Origin: Panaeolus papilionaceus
Lineage: Eukaryota; Basidiomycota; Agaricomycetes; Agaricales
Assembly: GCA_015501605.1 (NCBI GenBank)
Contig: JADNRZ010000064.1
Span: forward strand, 1-20,933
Length of the DNA stretch: 20,933 nucleotides
Reading direction: 5' to 3'
Part shown: one piece after another, positions 9,721 through 18,372 of the stretch
How the letters are laid out: each line of letters starts with the position of its first letter
Position numbering within the stretch: the first letter of the stretch is position 1
Program-made: the position numbers and the translations under genes
Notes under the pieces: generated by a model
Told to the model about the DNA's origin: nothing
Databases searched by the model: none
The model's input: the letters and a program-made list of their open reading frames with translations, nothing else

Positions 9721-10202
9721 GAAAAGACGATTTAATATGAATATTATGACCCATTTTCAATGTTGTAGGGGGTCGGGAATGGGGGTCTGCATCGGCGAGG
9801 ATTTGGATGTAGTGTCCAAAATTAACCCATTCTAAAATTAGATTAATTTAATAAATGAAGGTTATCAACACTTACCAAAATCGTCGCCGTTGTAAAATCC
9901 AGAAAAAAGACTCATAAAAATGTCAGGAAAAATAGGGGAGTAAAATTCAATAAAATTCTAGTAAATCGAGAGAGGGGGGGAGGGCGAGGAATGGACATAT
10001 CTATAGCAGAATCTAAATCTATGGACATGGATGAGGAGCTAAAATAGCGAAGAAGGCATTTCAACAGGAAATGGGACAAGATGAAACTATGGGTGAAGAC
10101 GATGATATAACATGAGTAAAGGGGGATTAAAACAGGAATTAGGATGAAGGAATATGACTGGTGGATGGCAAATGGGGGTATGGGGAGGAACTGGGCCGAA
10201 TT
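9721..10202. other. Intergenic downstream of the HMG-like gene
   Basis: No gene is seen. The sequence is AT-rich with scattered G-runs, for example a run of G near 9972. The left end of the proposed KDZ module could lie here or in the G-rich tract, but I found no inverted-repeat terminus or target duplication to place it. Confidence 0.35.
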
Positions 10203-13200
10203 CTATTTAGAATGAGAGGAATGCTTGGAGTGAGAGGAGGATGCCCGAAGTGCAGCAATAGCAGCGGTTGTGTCTTCAACAGCAAACACCCACGGAAAAC
10301 AAGTTCTGCCCTTGGGGTGTGATGCCAGACCAATAAAAAATAAGGCCGCTACCGCACTAAAAAGACCATTCAGGCCAGTGTAATCCAAGGAGGACCAGTC
10401 TCCATGTACCCGCTTACTAACCACAGCTCCCCCGTCTGTTTTCCTCCATGCTGGTTGAAGGTGCTCCCACCAAGTCTTAAACTGTCTTTGGGCTTCCAGA
10501 ACGTTGCCGATGTCGGGACGAAAGGTTGTTCTGCGACCATTCTTGATCCACAGATGAACAAATTCGGGCCGATTTGTGGACAACAGCCTGCCTTTCTCCT
10601 TGAAACCGTTTTCCAACTCAAACAACTCCCATTCCTTGACCAAATCATCCCATTCCCCACCCATCCATTCCTTCTTGGGCCCGATGTTCCTCGACTCCAT
10701 CTTGAAGACTTGAGACCACTCTGAAAACCATTTCGGTGCAGATGGACTGGAGGCAGGGGAGGAATCGGTTTTGGACGTGGAAGCAGGTTGGGATGACTTG
10801 GGTTTGGATTTGGGTTGATTCTTGGGTTTCGAAGTCTTTCTGGAAGACGAAAGCTGGGAACTGACATTGTTGTTCACAGCTTTGAGAGGACAAGGCCTCT
10901 TGGATTGCCTGTGCTCGACTTCACGTGCCTTTCCCACATCTCGCATGGAATCGTCGTTGGTATCCTTCAATGGTCTCTTCCCATTTGCATTTGTATCATC
11001 CTCGTGGTGGTCTTTGGGTGATACTAAGTTGGCTCCTGGGTGTGAGTTAGGGATGGATGCGAGTGGTGGTGGAATAGAGGGTAAAGGGGTGGGAGACGCA
11101 GGAGGTGAGGGAGCAGGAGATGCAGGAGGTGAGGGAACAGGAGACGCAGGCGGTAAGGGAGCGGGAGATGCAGGTGGTAAGGGAAATGAAGAACCGTGAT
11201 GCAAAAGACAAGGAGAAGCAGGAGGAGAAGCAGGGGGGGAGCCGCAAATGGATGTGAAGCTTAGCCCACTTGGTCTGAGTGGTGGCGCAGTTACGTTGCT
11301 AGAATTAGAGGTTGTGGTGGAGGTTGAGATTGAGGTTGAGGCTGAAGTGGTGGTTGATTTGGCTTGTTGGCTGTCGTTGCTAGCTGTGGTTTGAGGAAAA
11401 CCAATGTCGTCGATGTTTGCATCTGGTGTTTCATCAGCATTTCCATCCAGACCAACAAAGCCCTCCCCTTCGTCCAATGCACGCTCCTTACACTCTTCTG
11501 TGGCTACATAACTGTCATCAGGATCAATGTAATGGTCAGAGTAATAAATAAACTTACAGTAGCATTGTTTCAGAAAGGAGGCATAGGTTGGTGTGATGTA
11601 CTTGGAGTAACGTACATGCTCTGCACGTCCAAAGTTCATATTCACAGACCCCTTAGTTGTGCCGGAGTGGACACTAAAGAATAGTAAAATTGGATTAGAA
11701 TATGAAAGAAAATACGACAAGGAATATGGTGATACATACCTGACAATGCTCAGTTTGCCGCCTTTTGCTGGTTCAGGTCCCCCTGCGATGAGGGTTGCTT
11801 TCCACCCCATAGTGTTACAGATTCCATCCAATATTGGTTGAACAAATTGAATTAAGGACTCGATGCACCTAAAAAATGTAGTCAGTGTTACAGTAGCCCG
11901 ACGGGCGCTTGCGGTTAAGGCCTTTGAGCTAGTCGGAGTCGGTTCAGTCGTGCGACAGAGTTCAAGTATCATTCTAAGAATGCCACTGCATACGCACGCT
12001 ACGCTGGTATTGTCTTAGAAGAGAGCGAGAAGAGTAAGATCGTCGTAGAAGTTGTTGTTCTATTCGAAGTTAAAGAACTAGCTAAAGAACAAGGGTATAA
12101 ACTACGGTGTTTATATAGATATCTAGCAAGGCTGTGCGTGTAAATGCCAAGTAGATAAGGTGAGAAGTATATGAGTCAGAAGTATAGTCCGCAGTAAGAA
12201 TGAGTCATAAGTGTGAGAGAGATGAGTAAGGAGACAAGTCATAGATAGGAGAAGGAAGTGGAGCGACAGTGGAAATGAAGGTGGGGTGATAGTCAGCGTT
12301 AGGAGGATGATGTGGGGCTCCGGAGATAGGAAATAGATGAGATAAAAGTACAAAGAGAGATGATAGTACACAGAGATAAGATGAAGAGAGATAATAGTCC
12401 GGATAAGATAAAGAAAAGATAAAGGAAAAAAGAGACGACGTAACAGTCAGTAATCGTTGTGGATAACTGAGATGAAAACATACCTTTGTCGGTCCTTAGG
12501 ACTCGTCGACGGGCCCTCTGCTAAGTACTTCTTCCAGTTTTCTGTAGCAACCCGACTCTCTTCCTCTGCCATTCTCTTCCATTGGTCTCTTTCAGATTGA
12601 GGGAGCCGATTGTAGAGCTCAGTTGTAACAGTGGCTCTAATACCAGCCAAACCCCTTTTTCAGATTTGCTTTGGTTGCCTTCGCGCGATCCTTCACGACT
12701 GCCTTGATCTCAGCAGAAGCCGTCTTCTGCCATAGGTTTCGGGGTATGATAGCATGGGGAGCAGTTGCACCAGTTCCAGAGAGATGTGAGAGGAGGGCAA
12801 AATAAGGATTTTCGGCGCCAGACTCAAGAGGATCAAGGTCGTGGTCCTTAAGGTACTGGTAAGCGAACCACTGTTTGATTTGCTGAAGGCTCATCAGCTT
12901 GGGGTCCAATTACAGACAAACAAAACACGACTTACCGCATTCCTGTATGCGATCCCATTGGCAAGCAATGTATGCACCATCACTGCTACACCATATTCTG
13001 CTTTGGATAATCTGTCTTTGTCTGGCTCTTCTAGCTCTTCATCAGGTTCATCATCGTTGACAGAATCCAAATGCTCTTTCGACGGCTCCTGATCGTGAGG
13101 TAATGACAGTGGAAACCTCTTGTGGTACTTTTGCTGAATTATAGCTATAGCGTCCTTTGAATGACTGGTATTGACAGCGGCCTCATAATCCGGTTTTTGA

Positions 13201-13406
13201 GACATCAAAAACTCCTTTCGCAGACCCGCGAATGCACCTGGATGAACCATGGTAGGCTTGTATCTGAGAGAGGTAATCAGCACAGCATTTTACTGACGAT
13301 GTTAGGAGCTGACAGACCTTGGAACAAAAGCACCAGTGAAATCCCAATCGAGCTATGTGTGCAATATTTTCAAGGGAACAAGTAGGCTTGTTACACAGTG
13401 AGCCAT
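10203..13406 (-). pseudogene. HMG-like basidiomycete protein of KDZ elements, one frameshift
   Basis: Exons 13406-13395, 13352-13318, 13263-12936, 12897-12484, 11868-11740 and 11673-10203 join into about 797 codons. The N-terminal part shows the YKPTMVHPGAF block typical of this mushroom-specific family. Residues about 180-250 (RATVTTELYNRLPQSERDQW and following) resemble a divergent HMG box, so DNA binding is likely. Next come ILAGGPEPA-like and MNFGRAE blocks, a long S/P/T/K-rich linker (with PPASP repeats) and a conserved C-terminal region rich in W (GGEWDDLV, RPEFVHLWIK, FKTWWEHLQPAWR, GLNGLFSAVAALFF). In exon 4 the frame shifts by one base in the A/G run around 12652-12660, between ANLKK and GLAGIRATV. 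Exon 4 is 414 bases where 413 would keep frame, which fits one extra base. The intron 11869-12483 carries a solo LTR. Start codon and first exon are tentative. Confidence 0.65.
11881..12450 (+). mobile_element. Solo LTR in an intron, with 5-bp target duplication
   Basis: The LTR spans 11886-12445 (560 bp), beginning TGTTAC and ending GTAACA, a perfect inverted TG...CA terminus. It is flanked by the direct duplication GTCAG at 11881-11885 and 12446-12450. No internal retrotransposon sequence remains, as expected after recombination between two LTRs. TATA-like words at 12096-12101 and 12111-12116 suggest that transcription in the LTR runs on the plus strand, antisense to the host gene. Removing the LTR and one duplication restores an ordinary 50-bp intron (donor GTATGT, acceptor TTTTAG), which dates the insertion after the gene. 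Confidence 0.88.
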
Positions 13407-13895
13407 GATGTTGAAGTCGACAGAGTAAAGACTTACTTTGGACCTTTGACAGTATTGCGTGGTGTACAGAATATGGACCAGACACGAGGACACAACAGAC
13501 GGGGGCGTTGATGCAGCGAACAGGAAAGGGGGCAAGTCGTGCACTTATCACAAAGGAGGAATTATTGGGAGGGAGAGGGGACACAGGGGGGGCAGACGAA
13601 CTTGGGGGCTGGGGAATAAGCCACGAATCGGAATCAAGAGTTATGTATTTGTGAGTGAACTTTTAATCATGCCACTCCAACTTGTTTTTTCTTATTTTGA
13701 GCTAGGCCAAAAGCCCAAAGATGCATAACGGTATGGACTAGCTCAGCAAAATTTACGGTGATTGCTTACAACCTGCAAATCAAGATCTATTATCTCTGGT
13801 TTTCACGACCCTGGCCGCCCTTTTGCTATATTAAGTGTGCCATTTCCGCCTTGAATACCTCAGAACCAACTTGTATCTCATTTACTACCTCCACC
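13407..13895. other. Divergent intergenic region, likely bidirectional promoter
   Basis: It separates the start of the minus-strand HMG-like gene from the ATG of the plus-strand acidic ORF. I see no convincing gene; the 89-codon plus frame at 13459-13728 is G/K/R-rich with no family resemblance. A pyrimidine-rich stretch and CTATATTAAG at about 13826-13835 precede the acidic ORF and could serve its promoter. Confidence 0.35.
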
Positions 13896-14780
13896 ATGAG
13901 CTCCCCTAACAACAACGGCAACAACCCATCAAGACGGCGAGGTATTGACTCTCTACAGCTCAATTTCATAGGTATTGACCGCCCTCCCAGATGATTTATA
14001 TCGCAGCTATATCGACATCGATGACAGCTCCTCCGATCTCTTGCCTCTAGACCACCTCCAACCTCCAATGACGATCCTCGCTTTGAGGAAATGTACCAGA
14101 CCAACATGGCGAGAATCAACCGACAGGCCCGGCTACAACACTGTCGTAATCTCGCGATCCAAAGACTAGAAGATCTCCAGCTCCAAAGAACCCAGCAATG
14201 TGGGTGCGTCAATGGTAGCATTCTTCCTATGGGACCTCCCCCCCCAGCAGTCCCTGCCATTGCAATCAGCGTCGGCGGAAGTGTTGCCCTTCAAACAGCT
14301 GTTGATGTCCCCCCACCCCCTTATGAACCCCCTCCCCCCTTTGAATTCCGACCCATCGGATTTGTCAACCTGAGAGACCGATTACCAGCATACCGGAAGA
14401 ACGCCCCATTCCAACCCTCCATCATGTATTTGGATTGGAGGTACCCCAATTCGCCAATGCGTTTCTATCGAAGGAACCACCAAATGAACGCCAATGGAGT
14501 CACTCAGGTTGAAGAGTCTGAGGATGAGGAAGAGACCAACGACCAACATGCCTCCGGCCCCAATCAACCGGATGAATCATCCAGCACACCATCCACCCAT
14601 CAGTCTGACTCTGACACTGATGACTCTTACACTACTGATGAAGATATGCCTGGTCTTCTGACTGCCAGTGAGGAATCCAACTCTGACATGGTTGATGAGC
14701 TTGACTCTGACGCCGACAGACCCCCAATTAGCTCATCCCCTGAGGCCTCCGATGAATCTGACTCTGACATGGAGGATTAG
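13896..14780 (+). CDS. Acidic, proline-rich hypothetical protein
   Basis: The ATG at 13896 has a good context (ACCTCCACCATGA) and opens MSSPNNNGNNPSRRR. An intron from GTATTG at 13942 to CCCAG at 13990 would lead into DDLYRSYIDIDDSSSDLLPL, and the main frame (RPPPTSNDDPRFEEMYQTN and on) runs to a TAG at 14780. Moving from the second block to the third needs a frame change near 14050 that no intron I can find provides, so there is either a small indel or a missed splice. The main part contains VPPPPYEPPPPFEF (a PPxY-type motif), a short basic helix-like stretch (ARLQHCRNLAIQRLEDLQLQ) and an S/D/E-rich tail ending SDSDMED. No known domain is recognised. It may be an accessory protein of the KDZ module. 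Confidence 0.5.
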
Positions 14781-15063
14781 ACAATGTTATAGTAATACTT
14801 GCCTTAGAATTGACAAAAGCTCAATAGAATTTCAATAGAATTAAACCCCCTCTCTCTAGATACTAATAGACAGCTCCATATTATTCATATAGCTTAATAT
14901 TAAAAACCCCAGTAAATAAGTTATTTAAAATAAATCTCTTCAAACTTTTGATCGGGGTACTGTTAGACTGAGTAATTACTGATGCCCTGGAACTGAGAAT
15001 TATTTTTTTTTACCCATTGGCCTAAACTGGACTATGTATCCATCAATTCCCTAATATTGGACC
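14781..15063. other. Probable 3' region of the acidic ORF
   Basis: AT-rich sequence with no gene seen. It contains AATAGAATTTCAATAGAATT, a short imperfect repeat, and a run of T at about 15003-15010. Confidence 0.35.
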
Positions 15064-15240
15064 ATGGGCAAATTTCTAACCAATGAGAAGTTACAGGAAC
15101 AGAAACTCGCTAATTTTAAGAGACAAATTTCAACCCACAATTCAAGGACCGAATGTGCCGCTTTCTGGTCCAATCGCCTAACAGAATATATTGGGTTGTC
15201 GGATGAACCAGTTTGTCCGTTGGGTTCTAAAGCTGGATGA
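15064..15240 (+). CDS. Small ORF of 58 codons, possible gene or exon
   Basis: The ATG in the strong context GGACCATGG opens a K/Q/N-rich frame (MGKFLTNEKLQEQKLANFKR at the start) that closes with TGA at 15238-15240. The TGA overlaps the ATG of a second 62-codon frame (15237-15425) containing CQCGVPSF. Amino-acid balance in the first frame looks protein-like. No domain is recognised. The two could be parts of one gene broken by a frameshift, or chance frames. Confidence 0.25.
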   Translation: MGKFLTNEKLQEQKLANFKRQISTHNSRTECAAFWSNRLTEYIGLSDEPVCPLGSKAG

Positions 15241-15425
15241 CTCAAAGACAGAGAACACAAATGCATGTAATTGGCGCTGAAAAATACCCATACCAGTTAG
15301 CGGCAGTAACCTGCCAGTGTGGAGTACCCTCGTTCATTACTAGACACACGGTTGAATGGGCAATTTGGATTAGTCAAAGGCAGATCAAAGGCAAGATGAA
15401 AAACTTGCCTCAACAATCCAGGTAG

Positions 15426-15646
15426 GTGGCGGAAAGTATGATTAATGTAATATAGAAAAGTAATATACACAAGCAGAAAAAGTGTTTGACTGCAAGTCAA
15501 AGCTGAGATCAAGACTGAAATGAAGAATATAATAATACACATGTACAAGACTGGGGACTGTTAATGTTGACTCAACTGAAGGACAATGCAACACAACAAA
15601 ATATAAGACGCTGCATGTACACCTTGAAGTCAAAACAGTGAGGTTC
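15426..15646. other. Intergenic, no gene seen
   Basis: No supported gene. The last part (about 15600-15646) has weak similarity to the 47-bp repeat that follows and may be a decayed extra unit. Confidence 0.4.
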
Positions 15647-15834
15647 ATGAAGAACCAGCAGTCTTGCCTATTAGAGTCAAATCGATGACATTCGTGAGGA
15701 ACCCACCGCCTTGCCTATCAAAGTCGAATCGGTGACATTTGTGAAGAACCAGCAGTCTTGCCTTTCAAAGTTGAATTGGTTTCACTCATGAAGAACCTGT
15801 AGGTCTGACTGATAAAATTCAATTTCTTTAACAT
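15647..15834 (+). repeat. 47-bp tandem repeat, four units
   Basis: Units begin at 15647, 15694, 15741 and 15788, exactly 47 bp apart, with RTGARGAACC at the start and CTTGCCTWTYARAGTYRAAT inside. The first three are close to each other and the fourth is diverged. A period of 47 is not a multiple of three and no frame is maintained. It lies about 95 bp past the stop codon of the TET/JBP gene, probably in or next to its 3' untranslated region. Confidence 0.85.
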
Positions 15835-15928
15835 AAGTCTGAGATTTATTGAGAAATTTATATACATATTGATTTTATCTCAAAACGAATCATGATATTT
15901 TACGCCAAAGTGCAAGGCCCCATTCCCA

Positions 15929-17404
15929 TCAGCGGGCTTGTGTTTCTACAAATTCTAACTTTCCCTGAACAGACAAACCTGCTTTGAACGATTGCATGGT
16001 TTGGAAACCATGATCTACCCACCGAAACAATCCTCCAGCTGTATAAGCTGTGAATGAATATCGAGTTTCCGAGGAGCCAATTCTGGTATTGCTGTGGGCG
16101 ATGAGGGCGGAAGGAAATAAGATGGTGGATCCAGGGGGGAATTCAATTACCAGGCCACAGTCCCACAGAACAAGGTGTCCACCTCTAGTGTGGTCGAATT
16201 TACCAAGTGCTGTTAATGCACACCAACCAAATGGTAGATTGGCAAAGTCGGTATGTGGAAAGCATACAGTGCTAGGTCCCAGATTATAGGTGACAGCAGA
16301 GAAGATGTCCCGTTGAAAGGGCCCTTTCAGCCGTGGATCGCTAGCCAGGAGCTTCTCTTGAGTATTGCTGTAGTACTCATAGAGTTTTGGTGCCCAGGAT
16401 GCAAGCACTGCTGTTGGCGTTTCAGACACAAGTAGCATCTAATCAGTTTGTCCATCTATCTTTATATTGATGGTACATACAGGAAGTGAATCCTGAAATT
16501 CTCTTGAATGGCTCTGAGTTGTTTAACTCTTGAACGATTTCCTCATTCCGCCTCGAATTTCGAAGGGGGGTGGGTTTGGTTTGACCCCCACCATATGAGA
16601 TACCAGATCGGAGGGTTGGAAATCGACCTCTTCGGTGGCCATGTAAGACCTCATCTGGATTAAATCGGCATCTCAATCGAGCGGCTGCAAGGAGGTTGAC
16701 TGCTTCATCAACCACAGGATCCCAGTTTTCAGGTGTATCGACTTGTCCTGCCAGAACGCCAAACACCCGACCTTTTGAATCTAACAACGGCTTTGATGTG
16801 CTAAAACCATATTATATATGAAAATGAAAGGATTTATTTCTAATATACAATGGACGTACCGTCCGTCCCACTCTACCAATGTAAATCCTAAACTACCTTC
16901 ACCATGACCGACAAGATCCCCAAGCTCGTAAACTCTCTTCTCCTCAAATTTAGATTTCCTGCCAATATAGCTTCCTTTTGTAGTAGGGCCCTCAGCAACG
17001 TCATTCCCGGCTTGGACTGGTGGATTAGCGAGAACATGTTTCTGTACGGCTTCGGGTCGAGCCTGTACCAGGCCTTCTTCCTGTGCTCTCGCGATGCGCT
17101 TTTTCTTCTGGTTTTCGTGGCTTTTTATCTTCTTCGCCTTTCTCCGCCTTTCGGTTTTATTGTCTTTTTTTTCTGGGATTGAATTGGAATCAAGTGGTGG
17201 GTGGAACGTAGTTGGTTCGGTGAAGGGGATCTCAGAAGGTACTGGGCTTCCGCTCCGCAAAGATTCTGGGGATGATAGCGGGGAAAGCGAGAAGAGGTGA
17301 TAGAGATCGTCAGCTGGCATATCAAGCATCTCTGCCTCTGTAACACGCTGGGCGATCTGCTCAATATCAAAGGATGGGGAGTTAGCGTGTATGGCATTGT
17401 CCAT
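15929..17404 (-). CDS. TET/JBP-family Fe(II)/2-oxoglutarate dioxygenase
   Basis: The family oxidises the methyl group of 5-methylcytosine (or thymine in JBP) in DNA, in the nucleus. Exons 17404-16860, 16800-16481 and 16410-15929 give 448 codons; introns are 59 and 70 bp. The ATG is in a good context (ACCATCACCATGG). Residues 1-110 are low-complexity, then about 110-140 are strongly basic (ERRRKAKKIKSHENQKKKR), a likely nuclear signal. The conserved core follows: FTLVEWDGR, GRVFGVLAGQ, GISYGGGQT, SWAPKLYEYY, NLGPSTVCFPHTD, ALGKFDHTRGGHLVLWD, EFPPGSTILFPSALIAHSN and GGLFRWVDHGFQ. Iron ligands H341, D343 and H394 and the 2-oxoglutarate arginine R405 are all present, so I expect activity. No frameshift is seen. 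It is head-to-head with the KDZ transposase, as known for mushroom KDZ elements. The splice at 16411-16480 was chosen because it restores the family pattern GFTSSVLASWAPK. Confidence 0.9.
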
Positions 17405-18372
17405 GGTGATGGTGGATGAGAGATAACGGTAGGAATGCCTTACCTTTTTCAGATTGTCTGGAACGCGATTCACAGGGGATACCTCAATGATTTCCAAAAA
17501 TATCCATATATCTGGAGGAACCTGTTATCAACTATTTGAGCGAGGTCAGGTGGAGAAGCATATCTGCGTCATTCTGGCAGCCATAAGTAGGCAATTTCTG
17601 ACAATTTCGGCTTAAAACTGCATGTAGAAAAATAGCAAATTCATTGATTTATCTTTGATTTAGGGAATATACCTGCTAAAATCTGTTTAAAATGACGCTC
17701 CTCCCCAAATCATCCACGCTATCCGCCATGACCCGAAACTTGCCATCGCTCACTACACCCATACCTCCACTGTAACCTCACGTCATCTACATACATCTGA
17801 TTGCAACTAGGATCATCAATGTATCGAAATTTGCGTCTACGTGGTCGTCCCAGGTGATCAGCGAACACATCAGACGATAGAAATAATAAAGCCTTGCCTG
17901 ACTTCAATGGTGCCCTTCTATCACCACACCGTGGCGTCTGCTTTCAAGGTCCTCATTGCAGAGTCATATAAATATTAGAGCATGCAAGAAAAGACGGAAA
18001 TATGTAGAGGGTTGGTGGTGGAACGAAGGAAAGAAACGCGCTTCTCACCGGATCTGAAGTCTGGGTAAAGGGGTAGATCGTATTCCTGTGCCCGAGTATT
18101 AATCTGGACCCCTCACCCATCGTTTCAGTTCTCGGTTTGGTAGCCCAGTGAGTATATATTCCCGTGCCCGAGTATTTTCCTACACTGCGCTACCTGGATC
18201 ATGGTTGGGGTGGAGGGTAGGTTTGCCTTAGACCGATAAGTGTTTGTTGATTCGGGCCGCCTCTACCCTAGTGTCACGTCATCATGTGAGCTTTCCTTGG
18301 TTGGTTTGTTTCAAGTTGAAGTTCAAACATCAACGCTTCGACCTCCAGTCCCCTCACTCCTCAATCACTCCT
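17405..18372. promoter_or_regulatory. Divergent TET/JBP - KDZ intergenic region
   Basis: A 968-bp head-to-head spacer, so it must hold both promoters. A 20-bp direct repeat, TATTCYTGTGCCCGAGTATT or its one-base variant, is at 18081-18100 and 18157-18176. On the minus strand, 17907 to about 17690 has a protein-like frame including GRPRRRKFRYIDDPSCNQ (an AT-hook-like GRPRRRK), which may be a leftover exon. No complete gene is seen. Confidence 0.35.

Noticed and set aside
10370..11247. Long plus- and minus-strand frames across the HMG-like gene, including G/E/A-rich repeats at 11097-11199
   Set aside because: These are shadows of exon 6, whose PPASP repeats generate them; only the 10203 frame carries the family motifs and fits the splice phases.
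11905..11972. tRNA-like A/B box pair (GCGGTTAAGGC at 11911, AGTTCAAGTATC at 11959) suggesting a tRNA gene or SINE
   Set aside because: It lies entirely inside the solo LTR, which is defined by its ends and target duplication, and I could not fold an acceptor stem or a full cloverleaf.
16904..17300. Two plus-strand frames of 68-92 codons opposite the TET/JBP first exon
   Set aside because: Antisense to a well-supported exon; hydrophobic content comes from the complement of the K/R-rich stretch.
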